A stretch of DNA of 41,615 nucleotides from a bacterium. Lineage in GTDB: Bacteria > CLD3 > SB21. How positions within the stretch are numbered: the first letter of the stretch is position 1; each line of letters starts with the position of its first letter. Below the pieces are notes generated by a model. That model was given only the letters and a program-made list of their open reading frames with translations, did not search any database and was not told the origin of the DNA. The translations under genes and the position numbers were made by a program. Positions 29,608-41,615 of the stretch are shown piece after piece. The DNA is taken from assembly GCA_016787925.1 (NCBI GenBank), contig JAEUSK010000050.1, positions 1-41,615 of the forward strand. Reading direction: 5' to 3'.

Positions 29608-31491
29608 ATGGATATCAATTCCAATCTGCAGAGCAAACTGGATAATCTGCCCAAGACGCCGGGGTGTTACCTTTTTAAGAACGAGCAACAAAAAGTCATT
29701 TATATCGGCAAAGCGAAAATCCTGCGAAACCGCGTGCGGCAGTACTTTCAGGAATCAAAGCGCGACGATCTGAAGTTGCAGGTGATGGTTTCCAAAGTTC
29801 GGGATGTGGAAATTATCGAGACAGATTCAGAAGTGGAAGCGTTGATCCTGGAATCGAATCTGGTAAAGGAATACCGGCCACGGTATAATATTGAACTTAA
29901 AGACGACAAGAGTTTCCCGTATATTAAAGTTACCGATGAACTTTTTCCGCGTATCTATGTGACACGTGAGAAAGAAAAATCCGGAGGGCGGTTTTTCGGG
30001 CCGTATACGGACGTCAAGAATTTGCGTCACACGCTTAAGACGCTTCATCGTATTTTCCCTGTCCGCAGCTGCACGCATCATTTCACGGCGGAAACAATTG
30101 ATGCGAAAAAGGTAAAACTATGTTTAGATTACTATATTCATAAGTGCGACGGCCCGTGCCAGGGTCTGATCAGTGCCGACGAATATAGTAAAATCATTGT
30201 GCAGATGGAACGATTCTTGAATGGAAAAACGAACGTTCTTTTGAAACATATGCGAAATGAAATGCAGGGATATGCATCGGCGCAGCAGTTTGAGGCAGCT
30301 GCGAAGATCCGGGACCGGATCAAGGCCATCGAAAACTACACGGAATCGCAAAAAGTCGTTTTTCAGGATCTCTCGGATAAAGATATTTTGGCCGTTGCCG
30401 CCGAGGAAGACCACGCATGCGGCGTGGTTTTTAAGATTCGTGACGGGAAAATGATCGGAAGACAACATTTCTATTTCACACACGTGGAAGACAAGACGCA
30501 GCAACAGATTTTGGAAACGCTATTAAAAAACTATTACCTTCAGTCGGATTATGTCCCCAATGAGATTTACCTGCAGCTGGAACCCGATGAACCGACTGCG
30601 TTACGGGACTGGCTTCAGAGTAAATCCGGCGAGGCGGTAGTTTTTGTCATTCCAAAAATCGGCGAGAAACACAAACTTGTAGATATGTGCGAACGTAACG
30701 CGCGCTTGCTCCTTGGGGAACTTAAATTACAAAAACTGAAGGCAAAGGAGTCCTATGTACCGAAAGTGCTACAGAGTTTGCAACGCGATTTAAATTTAAA
30801 AGCTCTTCCGCGGCGGATAGAGTGTTTTGATAATTCAAATATACAGGGAAGCGATCCCGTGGCGTCGATGGTGGTTTTCGAAGACGGGAAACCGAAGAAA
30901 AGCGAGTATCGAAAATTCAAGATCAAAACGGTGGACGGCCCGGATGACTTTGCCAGCATGCACGAAGTGCTGACACGCCGTTATCTAAGGGTTCTTAAAG
31001 AAGGACTTGAATTTCCGGATATGATCGTGATTGACGGCGGAAAAGGACAGCTTTCTTCGGCGGTATCGGCGCTTGAGGGACTTGGCATTGCTGTGTCTAA
31101 GGCAGGCTCGGATGGCCAATCGATCATCGGACTTGCAAAACGTATGGAAGAAATATTCGTTCCGGGAGTGAGCGACTCGATCATGATCCCAAAAACATCT
31201 TCAAGTATTAAACTATTACAACACGTGCGCGACGAAGCCCATCGTTTTGCGATTACGTTTCACAGGGAACGGAGAGACAAACGGGTTATCGCGTCAGAAC
31301 TCGATGGCATAGACGGAGTGGGCGAAAAAAGGAGAAGACTATTGATCAATCATTTTGGATCAGTCAAGAAACTGTCAGAAGCCGGGATCAATGAAATCGC
31401 AGAAGTAGAGGGTATTAACGAAAATATCGCCAGGCGAATTTACGAATATTTCAATGAACAGAATCCCGATGACGGAGAACATGATTTATGA
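29608..31491 (+). CDS. uvrC: UvrABC excinuclease subunit C
   Basis: UvrC makes both incisions in nucleotide excision repair after recruitment by UvrB. Domains in order: an N-terminal GIY-YIG nuclease (about 13-100, GCYLFKN and VIYIGKAK) for the 3' cut; a cysteine cluster C155, C172, C180 and C184 that matches the reported [4Fe-4S] site; the UVR motif for UvrB binding (about 205-240); an RNase H-like endonuclease (about 390-550, IECFDNSNIQGSDPVASMVVF and VIDGGKGQL); and two C-terminal helix-hairpin-helix motifs. The length of 627 is typical. The ATG follows a T-rich stretch and lacks a ribosome site. The stop overlaps the next gene's start by four bases. Confidence 0.96.
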   Translation: MDINSNLQSKLDNLPKTPGCYLFKNEQQKVIYIGKAKILRNRVRQYFQESKRDDLKLQVMVSKVRDVEIIETDSEVEALILESNLVKEYRPRYNIELKDDKSFPYIKVTDELFPRIYVTREKEKSGGRFFGPYTDVKNLRHTLKTLHRIFPVRSCTHHFTAETIDAKKVKLCLDYYIHKCDGPCQGLISADEYSKIIVQMERFLNGKTNVLLKHMRNEMQGYASAQQFEAAAKIRDRIKAIENYTESQKVVFQDLSDKDILAVAAEEDHACGVVFKIRDGKMIGRQHFYFTHVEDKTQQQILETLLKNYYLQSDYVPNEIYLQLEPDEPTALRDWLQSKSGEAVVFVIPKIGEKHKLVDMCERNARLLLGELKLQKLKAKESYVPKVLQSLQRDLNLKALPRRIECFDNSNIQGSDPVASMVVFEDGKPKKSEYRKFKIKTVDGPDDFASMHEVLTRRYLRVLKEGLEFPDMIVIDGGKGQLSSAVSALEGLGIAVSKAGSDGQSIIGLAKRMEEIFVPGVSDSIMIPKTSSSIKLLQHVRDEAHRFAITFHRERRDKRVIASELDGIDGVGEKRRRLLINHFGSVKKLSEAGINEIAEVEGINENIARRIYEYFNEQNPDDGEHDL

Positions 31492-33347
31492 ATGATAATC
31501 GCCCAAATAATTTCCTGGAGATACTGCGCGAACGCATACTGATTTGCGACGGAGCGATGGGCACGCAATTGTATGACAAAGGGATCACATTCGATCACTG
31601 CTTTGATGCAATTAATATGTCCCATCCTCAATTGATACGTGACATTCATTCGGCTTACATTGATGCGGGCGCCGATATCATCGAGACAAATACCTTTGGC
31701 GGCAATCGTTTTCGTTTGACACATCACGGGTTTGAGGACAAGCTCGATGACATCAACCGCACAGCGGCAAACCTTGCAAGGGAAGTGGCCGACAGAAAGA
31801 AAATAGAACTTGGGCGGGACGTTTTTGTTGCCGGATCTGTCGGCCCGCTGGGAAAACCGCTCGAGCCGATCGGAAAAATCAAACACGAGGAAGCGCGCGC
31901 GTATTTCGCCGAACAAATCCAAATTCTGGCTGACGGCGGCGTCGATCTTATCATGATCGAAACGATTTCCGATATCGAAGAGGCCAAAGAAGCCGTGGCA
32001 GCTGCGCGTAACGTGACCTCCTTGCCGATTGTTGCGCAAATGAGTTTTACTGAAGACGGTAAAACATTGATGGGTAATAAACCGCAGGAAGTTGCAAAAA
32101 TATTGAAATCGCTCGGCGCAGACGTCGTCGGAGCCAATTGTTCCGTCGGCCCGCAGGTGCTTTTGGAAGTCTTGGAAAAAATGAACGGAATGGATGACGT
32201 TTTTTTTTCGATCCAGCCGAATGCCGGATTGCCGCGCTATGTCGGCGGAAGGTATATATACCTGGCGTCGCCTGATTATTTTGGCGAATATGCCAAGCTC
32301 ATGGTGGCTGCGGGAGTGCATATTATCGGCGGATGTTGCGGAACAACGCCGGACCATATTCGCTCGATTCGGAATGCGGTCGGCATTCAAGCCCCGAGAA
32401 AAGTTGATAAAAAGATTACCTTGGTTGAACCGGAAGAAGTTGCTGCCAAATCGCAAAACCGCGAAGACACACATCATTCCTCGCTGATCGGCAAATTTAA
32501 GTCCGGGAAATTTGTGATCAGTGTGGAATTAGATCCGCCGCGCGGTTTAAATTATGAGAAGGTGATTGAAGGCGCCGTCTTGTGTAAGAAAAATAATGTA
32601 GACGCTATTAATATAGCCGACAATCCTCTGGCGAAGGCCGGGATGACTCCGCTGGCAATGGCGTCGCTGATAAATAAAAGCGTGCACATTGAAACCATAC
32701 TTCATTTTTCATGCCGGGACCGTAATTTATTGGCGATGCAGTCAGAATTGATGAGCGCGCATGTGATGGATATTCGGACTATATTAGGCATAACCGGCGA
32801 TCCGCCGATTGTTGGCGATTATCCTAACGCGACGGGTGTTTTTGATGTTGATTCGATCGGGCTGATCAAACTCATTACGAATCTCAATCAAGGGATTGAT
32901 CTTGCAGGTAAACCTATCGGATCAAAAACTAATTTTTTTAAGGCCTGCGCAGTCAACCCCACTCCGGTGGATCTGGCAAGGGAGCACGAGCGGATTGAAC
33001 AGAAAATTGCCGGCGGTGCGGATTTCGCCATGTCGCAGGTGTTATATGATTTGAAACCGCTGGAAGAATATGCAAAGAAATTCAAGGGACGAATTCCCGT
33101 TCTTCTCGGTATCATGCCTTTGAGGAACGCAAAACACGCGCAATTCATGCATAATGAAATTCCGGACATCACCATTCCTGAAAAAATACAAGAGCGCATG
33201 AATAAGGCTGGAGACCGCGGTCAGGCTGAAGGCGTTCAGATCGCCAAAGAATTTCTGAAGGAGGCCAAGCATCTCGTGGAAGGCGTCTACGTCATGCCTC
33301 CGTTTAATAAATTCGAAATGGCGTTCGATGTACTGGAAGTTTTGTAA
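31488..33347 (+). CDS. yitJ: Bifunctional homocysteine S-methyltransferase / methylenetetrahydrofolate reductase (YitJ-like)
   Basis: The 619-residue fusion has a betaine-homocysteine-methyltransferase-like TIM barrel (about 5-305) whose zinc cysteines are C218 (GANCSVGP) and C283/C284 (GGCCGTTPDH). A methylenetetrahydrofolate reductase barrel follows (about 325-615, FVISVELDPPRG, ITGDPP, GADFAMSQ and MPPFNKFEM). Together they can make and use 5-methyl-THF or another methyl donor for methionine synthesis. The first domain lacks a cobalamin-binding module, so it is not a complete MetH. The ATG overlaps the uvrC stop. The known relative is Bacillus YitJ, so the name is by domain architecture. 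Confidence 0.92.
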   Translation: MNDNRPNNFLEILRERILICDGAMGTQLYDKGITFDHCFDAINMSHPQLIRDIHSAYIDAGADIIETNTFGGNRFRLTHHGFEDKLDDINRTAANLAREVADRKKIELGRDVFVAGSVGPLGKPLEPIGKIKHEEARAYFAEQIQILADGGVDLIMIETISDIEEAKEAVAAARNVTSLPIVAQMSFTEDGKTLMGNKPQEVAKILKSLGADVVGANCSVGPQVLLEVLEKMNGMDDVFFSIQPNAGLPRYVGGRYIYLASPDYFGEYAKLMVAAGVHIIGGCCGTTPDHIRSIRNAVGIQAPRKVDKKITLVEPEEVAAKSQNREDTHHSSLIGKFKSGKFVISVELDPPRGLNYEKVIEGAVLCKKNNVDAINIADNPLAKAGMTPLAMASLINKSVHIETILHFSCRDRNLLAMQSELMSAHVMDIRTILGITGDPPIVGDYPNATGVFDVDSIGLIKLITNLNQGIDLAGKPIGSKTNFFKACAVNPTPVDLAREHERIEQKIAGGADFAMSQVLYDLKPLEEYAKKFKGRIPVLLGIMPLRNAKHAQFMHNEIPDITIPEKIQERMNKAGDRGQAEGVQIAKEFLKEAKHLVEGVYVMPPFNKFEMAFDVLEVL

Positions 33348-33356
33348 AATAATAAT

Positions 33357-34298
33357 ATGACAATTATCGCAGAACATAGAAAATTGCGTCCGCCGGATCC
33401 GCCTGGTTTAACTCGCATGGAGCGGCTGCAGTATTTATTCTTGTCCATGCGTCCACTGCACTGGATAAAAAATATTTTCGTATTTGTTGCGCTGCTTTTT
33501 TCGCACCGGCTATTTGATTGGACATCATTTGCTGAGTCCGTATACGTGTTCTGCGTTTTCTGTCTGGCATCAAGCACAATCTATATTGTTAACGACATTT
33601 TTGACCGGACAGAAGACGCCAATCATCCTTCGAAATGGATGCGTCCGATCACGCGGGGGCTTGTGAAAGTACCGCATGCGGTTTTGTTTTCTGCAGTTCT
33701 CGGGTCGGTTTCAATTCTATTGGCATTTACAATCGGCCCGACGGTGGTTCTGGTCATCCTGTCGTATTTGACGCTTAATTTGTTATACTCGTTTTTTCTG
33801 AAAAAAATTGCGATTATCGATGTTGGTATTATCGGGCTAGGTTTTGTTTTTCGTGTGTTAGCCGGAGCCGCTGTGCTTGAGGTTGATGTGTCAAACTGGA
33901 TTCTGATTTCAACATTTTTTCTTGCAACACTCGTTGCATTATGCAAACGCCGATACGAGGTTATGTCGGACCATGCCTCGGTTCATTTCGAACGCGGATA
34001 TTCACCGTATTTTCTGGATATGCTCATTGTGACGCTGGCCGCATCCGTGATCGGCTCATACATATTCTATGTCATTTCACGCGGCCAATGGCAAAACGGA
34101 ATTGCGCTAATGCTAAGCGTCCTAAGCGTTTTTTACGGTGTGATTCGTTACCTGCTGATCATCTACCGCAACGAAGAAAAACTGGATCATACGCGGTTGA
34201 TCCTGTCGGATAAACCGCTGGTGGCTTCCGTCCTGATCTGGATCGGATTGTCGATTATAGAAATGTATTATATCAACCCCAATTTACGATTTGAATAA
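33357..34298 (+). CDS. Polyprenyl-phosphate phosphoribosyltransferase-like UbiA-family prenyltransferase
   Basis: This is an integral membrane enzyme of the UbiA superfamily, most like decaprenyl-phosphate phosphoribosyltransferase (DPPR synthase, mycobacterial UbiA/Rv3806c), which moves phosphoribosyl from PRPP to polyprenyl phosphate. The family signature MRPLHWIKN is at 31-39, the first Asp motif NDIFDRTED (N79, D80, D83, D87) follows, and a second motif LYSFFLKKIAIIDVG precedes RVLAGA. About eight transmembrane helices are predicted. The product would be a lipid-linked pentose donor. It sits 9 bases after yitJ and the next gene starts on the base after its stop. In related genomes the same family also serves aromatic prenylation, so the substrate is inferred. 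Confidence 0.8.
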   Translation: MTIIAEHRKLRPPDPPGLTRMERLQYLFLSMRPLHWIKNIFVFVALLFSHRLFDWTSFAESVYVFCVFCLASSTIYIVNDIFDRTEDANHPSKWMRPITRGLVKVPHAVLFSAVLGSVSILLAFTIGPTVVLVILSYLTLNLLYSFFLKKIAIIDVGIIGLGFVFRVLAGAAVLEVDVSNWILISTFFLATLVALCKRRYEVMSDHASVHFERGYSPYFLDMLIVTLAASVIGSYIFYVISRGQWQNGIALMLSVLSVFYGVIRYLLIIYRNEEKLDHTRLILSDKPLVASVLIWIGLSIIEMYYINPNLRFE

Positions 34299-35762
34299 AT
34301 GCTGAATCCTATTATCAGATTGAAAACGGTTTTGCTTATCAATCCTCCAGGTCCATTGTACCAACGGGGTGAAGACAGGTGCCAGGCTAATATTGAGGAA
34401 TCATCCGCCGTGTCGCTCCGAGCACCGAATGATTTGGCGTATATGGCGGCGATATTACGGCAAATGGGTATTGTGCCGCTCATTAGGGACTATCCCGCCG
34501 AGAAGTTATCGTGGAGTATATTTGAAAATGATTTGAAGATATGGTCGCCGGACGCGATTATTATGAGCGTGACAACCGCTACAATTCTTGACGATCTTCA
34601 CGCATTTGATCTTGCAAAGAAAATCGACCCGTCAATTATTGCGATTGCAAAGGGCGCATTATTTTTTTCTTCTGATATGAAGTTATTCAGCAGATCGCAA
34701 TTCGCAAGCATGGATTTTGCTTTAGCCGGCGAAGCGGAAACCATAATTCATGATCTGATTTCCGGCCTGATAGGGCAAATGCCAATGTCAGATATTCCTG
34801 GAATTATTTGGAAACATGCCAATGGGGAGTGGATTCGTAATAGACAGAAGGAATTTGAGATCGATTTGGATTCAATTCCATTTCCGGCCAGAGATCTGCT
34901 GAAGAACGAACTCTATATTCGTCCGGATACGGGTGCTCCGCAGGCTACCATTCAAACGTCACGCGGTTGTCCGTCAAAATGTATTTTTTGTTTGACGCCT
35001 GCGATTTCCGGAAATAGAGTACGCCAGCGATCGGTTCAGAATATTGTTGACGAGATTGAAGAATGCGTGAGCACATACGCGATTAGAGACTTTTTTTTCA
35101 AAGCAGATACGTTTACGATCAACAAAAAATTTGTAATCGAGCTTTGCATGGAAGTTCTTAACCGGAAATTGGATATCCGCTGGGTTGCCAATAGCCGTGT
35201 GGACACGATCGATTTAGAAAGGCTGGAGTGGATGAAAAAGGCCGGCTGCTGGCTGGTGGCATTCGGTTTTGAAAGCGGGGATGATGAGATTCTGCGAAAA
35301 ATGAAGAAAGATGCGACGGCAGCGGACGCAGTCAACGCGGTAAGACTCGTCAAAGAAGCCGGATTGCGTGTATACGGATTCTTTATGATTGGCCTGCCAT
35401 GGGATGATCATCTGTCGGTAGAAAAAACGATCCGTTTCGCTAAGAAACTGGATTGCGATTTTTCAGAAATCCACATTGCGACGCCGTATGAGGGAACGGA
35501 ACTTCACGCAATTGCAAAAGAATCAGGTTTACTCAATGATGAAGTCATAGGACATGATTATTTCCATGATTCGACCATGGCTACGCTTTTCTTGAGCCGT
35601 GAGGAGATCATGGATTATAGAAAGAAAGGGCTGCGTCATATTTATCTGTCTCCCAAATACGTCATCAAAACTTTTTCTAATATCCATTCCGTTCAGGAAC
35701 TCCGCCGATACGCAACGTACGGCATGCGTATGGTTAAAAACGTTGTTATGCAGACCCATTAA
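34299..35762 (+). CDS. B12-binding domain-containing radical SAM protein
   Basis: The 487-residue protein belongs to the class B cobalamin-dependent radical SAM group. The N-terminal 190 residues resemble a B12-binding Rossmann domain (VLLINPPGPL, APNDLAYMAAIL, PDAIIMSVTTATI). The radical SAM core follows with the [4Fe-4S] cysteines C224, C228 and C231 in SRGCPSKCIFC, the GFESGDDE motif and the FFMIGLPW segment. Members methylate or rearrange unactivated carbons in lipids, phosphonates and natural products; the exact reaction cannot be read from sequence. Its ATG abuts the stop of the polyprenyl-phosphate phosphoribosyltransferase gene, suggesting both act on the same lipid or glycan pathway. 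ligA follows after 33 bases. Confidence 0.85.
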   Translation: MLNPIIRLKTVLLINPPGPLYQRGEDRCQANIEESSAVSLRAPNDLAYMAAILRQMGIVPLIRDYPAEKLSWSIFENDLKIWSPDAIIMSVTTATILDDLHAFDLAKKIDPSIIAIAKGALFFSSDMKLFSRSQFASMDFALAGEAETIIHDLISGLIGQMPMSDIPGIIWKHANGEWIRNRQKEFEIDLDSIPFPARDLLKNELYIRPDTGAPQATIQTSRGCPSKCIFCLTPAISGNRVRQRSVQNIVDEIEECVSTYAIRDFFFKADTFTINKKFVIELCMEVLNRKLDIRWVANSRVDTIDLERLEWMKKAGCWLVAFGFESGDDEILRKMKKDATAADAVNAVRLVKEAGLRVYGFFMIGLPWDDHLSVEKTIRFAKKLDCDFSEIHIATPYEGTELHAIAKESGLLNDEVIGHDYFHDSTMATLFLSREEIMDYRKKGLRHIYLSPKYVIKTFSNIHSVQELRRYATYGMRMVKNVVMQTH

Positions 35763-35777
35763 CGAAATCCAGGCTGA

Positions 35778-38808
<3,031 letters not shown>

Positions 38809-38812
<4 letters not shown>

Positions 38813-40611
38813 CACATCTTAAATGGCCCGTAATGGTTGTTATGGCTTTTTGCGTTATGATGATTGCGGCTCCGATGCCGCGAAATGATAACAAGATCGG
38901 AATGGCGCTGAAAAATCGGTTGTCAAAAATGTCTTTAGGTGAGAAAGAACTTGTTTGGATTTATTTTAAAGACAAAGGAGCGGATGTTAATCTGAAAAAA
39001 AATCGCGCTTTTCAAACACTGTCAAGTAAAGCCCTTAAACGCCGCGCTAAAGTGCGAAGTTCTGATAAGCTTGTTGATGAAAGAGATATTCCGGTTTCTC
39101 AGGATTATTCCAAGGCACTTGAGGAAAAAGGCATTACTATTCGCAATTCATCCAAGTGGTTTAACGCAGTGAGCGCTTGGGCGACGCGGGATCAAATTGA
39201 AATGTTGAATAATGTTGATTTCATAATTACGATCGATCCGGTTGCGCGATTCCAAAAAAAGAAGGGCATCGATGAAAGTGAATCGGTTGAACTTACGCAC
39301 GTATTGAATAAAGTTTCTTTGTCCGAGTTTGATTCTTTGTTTTACGGGTACAGTTACTCACAGCTCAAACAGATCAAAGTTCCCGAAATGCATCAACTAG
39401 GTTTTTTCGGGCAGGGCGTAACTATCGCGCTTTTGGATAACGGCTTTCGGCTGTTGTCTCACGAGGCTTTGCTGGGAATGAATATTGTTGATACCTACGA
39501 TTTTGTCGACAAGAAAGAAAATGTTGCGCCGGTGAATTCAAGTGCAGCGTTTGGTTCGCACGGCATCAATACGCTCTCAGTCATCGGCGGATATAAAGCA
39601 GGCAAACTAATCGGGCCGGCTTATAAGTCGGATTATATTTTAGCGAGAACCGAGAATGACAGCAGCGAAACCCCATTGGAAGAAGATAATTGGATCGCCG
39701 CGATGGAATGGGTTGAAGGTCTTGGCGCAGACATTATAAGCAGTTCATTAGGGTACATTAATTTTGATTCATCCGGCGCGCTAACCTATGACAAAAGCGT
39801 ATACAATTGGACGTGGATGAATGGCGATTCAACGAGGATCACGAAGGCGGCCAATATCGGCGTGGGTATGGGCCTGGTAGTAGTTAATTCGGCTGGAAAT
39901 GAATTTGCCAATATTTCACACAATACGTTAGGTGCGCCCGCGGACGGCGATAGCGTAATTGCTGTAGGCGCAGTCGATGCATCCGGCATAAGGGCCGCAT
40001 TTAGTTCCGTTGGGCCGACAACGCGCGGTCGAATAAAACCGGACGTGATGGCAATGGGGTACGCCGTCAGTATGGCCAGCGCAACAAATACTACAGGGTA
40101 TGTATTAAACCCGGGAACTTCTTTTTCCTGTCCCTTGACGGCGGGCGTATGTGCGTTAATGTTATCCGCTCATCCGGGTCTTACACCGGCGCAAGTACGA
40201 TGGGCGTTGAAAATGACAGCCGATAATGCAGGCAGCCCAAATAATCAGTACGGATACGGGATTATCAACGCTTTAGCGGCATCCAATTACTTTGGGATTA
40301 CCGGAATACCGGATACAGCGAATACGCCGGATCAGTATTTCCTCTATCAGAACGCGTCAAATCCGTTTGGAGATGAGACAGTCATAAGATATGATGTGGC
40401 AAAAGCCGGCAGAGTGCGAATTACAGTATATAATGTGTTGGGCCAAGAGGTGAAAATGTTAATTGATCGGCACCATTCGGTTCAAAGCGGATACACGATC
40501 ACGTGGGACGGAAAGGATCGTCACGGGAACGCAGTTTCATCGGGTATGTATTTTTACCGGCTGGAAGGAAATAAATTTTCAACAACAAAAAAAATGATTT
40601 TGGTAAGATAA
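38809..40611 (+). CDS. Secreted S8 (subtilisin-like) serine protease with C-terminal sorting domain
   Basis: The 600-residue exported protease has an N-terminal signal anchor (about 7-22), a propeptide-like region (about 40-145) and the subtilase domain. The catalytic triad is complete: D210 in ALLDNGF, H251 in GSHGINTLS and S438 in GTSFSCP, with the oxyanion Asn in VVNSAGNEF. The last 85 residues form a FlgD-like/type IX-style sorting domain (NPFGDETVIRYDV, YNVLGQEVK, SSGMYFYRL), very similar in layout to that of the LVIVD protein at 6392-9193. It is the last of twelve rightward genes. Its stop lies two bases from the convergent cstA stop, with no room for a terminator. Confidence 0.92.
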
Positions 40612-40613
40612 TT

Positions 40614-41615
40614 TTAGCTGCAGCCGTATTCGGGGGGCGTGAAAACTTCTTTTTTTGAATATACGGTTTTTCCATTAACCTCGTACTGCCCTTTCACCAG
40701 CACTCTGTACCAGCGCCGCAGCGCTTCAACAAGTATAATCACCGCGCATGTCATGATGATCACGGTCATGCTGATGTTGATGTAGCCCTGAACGGCCATT
40801 TGCGGGTTCTCCGTCAATGGAAGAAAATTGTCCGTTATGTTTAACCAGCATGCGGTCAGCGTGGTTGTCGCAACAAAAACAAGCGGTACGAGCGTTATCC
40901 AAACGTATTTCTTCTTACCTGAATTTAATATTGCGCTGGTCGCAACCGCCAATGCCACGCTGGCGAGCAATTGATTGGCCGTGCCGAACATAGGCCAGAT
41001 GGTGCTGATACTGCCTGTCCAAATAAAATACCCCCAGCCAACAACCACCAGAGCAGACGAAATCAAGGCGCCCGGCAGCCAATCCGTTCTGTCAAACGGT
41101 TTCCAGATACGCCCGCCGAATTCCTGCACCAAAAAACGTGACACACGTGTTCCCGTGTCGATGGTCGTCAAAATAAATAAAGCCTCGAACATAATTGCGT
41201 AGTGATACCAATATGAGATGAGATGTGAAAATCCCGGAATGGCTCCGAATATCTGAGCAAATCCTACGGCAAGTGAAACGGCGCCTCCGGGCCGACCGGC
41301 AAGCGATTCGCCGATTTCCTTTGAAAGCACATCGAGGCTCACAATATCCAGGCCTAGCGTTTTGAATTTTTCCGGCGTGACATTGATTGCGAAATAATCG
41401 GCCGGAAAGAGGGAACATGATGCGATCAGTGCAACAATACCGACAAGACCCTCCATCAGCATGGCGCCGTACCCAATAAAACGAGCATCCGTTTCTTTGT
41501 TTATCATCTTCGGGGTGGTGCCGGATGCAACTAACGCGTGAAACCCGGAAATCGCCCCGCAGGCAATAGTGATAAAAACAAACGGAAATATTTTTCCGGG
41601 AATGATCGGCCCGCC
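40614..41615 (-). CDS. cstA: Carbon starvation protein CstA, C-terminal part (cut by the right edge)
   Basis: The reading frame is open to the window edge; the ATG at 41507 is an internal methionine. Residues encoded near the edge ([25 protein letters not shown]) are the hallmark of CstA-family peptide/pyruvate transporters. Further transmembrane segments continue down to a polar C-terminal tail. About 333 of an expected 550-700 residues are visible. CstA proteins import peptides or pyruvate, often when carbon is scarce. The gene converges on the S8 protease with only two bases between the stops. Confidence 0.93.
   Translation of the reverse strand, partial: GGPIIPGKIFPFVFITIACGAISGFHALVASGTTPKMINKETDARFIGYGAMLMEGLVGIVALIASCSLFPADYFAINVTPEKFKTLGLDIVSLDVLSKEIGESLAGRPGGAVSLAVGFAQIFGAIPGFSHLISYWYHYAIMFEALFILTTIDTGTRVSRFLVQEFGGRIWKPFDRTDWLPGALISSALVVVGWGYFIWTGSISTIWPMFGTANQLLASVALAVATSAILNSGKKKYVWITLVPLVFVATTTLTACWLNITDNFLPLTENPQMAVQGYINISMTVIIMTCAVIILVEALRRWYRVLVKGQYEVNGKTVYSKKEVFTPPEYGCS

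Noticed and set aside
31440-32477. Long antisense open frame (345 codons) over uvrC and yitJ
   Set aside because: It lies opposite two clearly conserved genes, is rich in Arg, Phe and His with no recognisable motif, and has no ribosome site. It is a codon-bias shadow.

Overview
The window is ordinary, densely packed bacterial chromosome of moderate GC (mid-40s % by eye). It holds 33 complete protein genes and one cut gene at each edge. There are no rRNA, tRNA, CRISPR, phage or insertion-sequence signatures, and no gene-free stretch exceeds about 205 bases. The organism is most likely a Gram-negative member of the FCB group (Calditrichota, KSB1, Ignavibacteriota or a relative). The evidence is two secreted proteins ending in FlgD-like/type IX secretion-style sorting domains, an LVIVD-repeat 'choice-of-anchor B' protein, many lipoproteins, a Big_5 lipoprotein of the Bacteroidota style, and many genes with no clear Shine-Dalgarno sequence. 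Phylum-level placement is inference.

Layout, left half. Positions 1-82 are the tail of a membrane protein, perhaps a Nuo subunit, closed by a terminator. Next come meaB (B12 mutase chaperone), a convergent one-component-like response regulator with an altered phosphorylation site, and pepD. These are followed by a class III sirtuin, tmk and a DUF445 membrane protein, then a 933-residue secreted LVIVD/FnIII protein, a small TPR lipoprotein, a three-LysM MltD-type lytic transglycosylase and an unknown lipoprotein. After these lie rlmN, a small DUF5678-like protein, a dsbD/tlpA thiol-redox pair, a lone dapD and ggt.

Middle (19.6-24.3 kb). A leftward, tightly coupled operon runs from an unknown 315-residue protein through yggS, divIVA and a 69-residue protein to a purine nucleoside phosphorylase. 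Successive genes from yggS onward share 4-base ATGA overlaps. The 69-residue protein is a free-standing copy of the C-terminal module of the adjacent DivIVA, and the 315-residue protein carries all four of its cysteines in a 20-residue cluster. A divergent pair of sigma70-like promoters separates this operon from a secreted Ig-like protein that has its own promoter and terminator.

Right half (24.4-40.6 kb). Twelve genes run rightward with gaps of 0-39 bases or overlaps: a Big_5 lipoprotein, an FHA protein, a TPR lipoprotein, mannose-1-phosphate guanylyltransferase, a 97-residue unknown, uvrC, a fused homocysteine methyltransferase/methylenetetrahydrofolate reductase, a polyprenyl-phosphate phosphoribosyltransferase (UbiA family), a B12-binding radical SAM protein, ligA, a polytopic GT-C-like membrane protein and a secreted S8 protease. 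The sugar-nucleotide, polyprenyl-phosphate-pentose and GT-C-like genes suggest envelope glycan synthesis. The right edge is a convergent, truncated cstA.

The most unusual content is the DivIVA tail duplication with the cysteine-cluster protein in the same operon, the response regulator with Glu at the phosphoacceptor position, the Asp in the base-recognition position of the nucleoside phosphorylase, and the possible polyprenyl-phosphoribose cluster. No fully new defence or mobile system was found.
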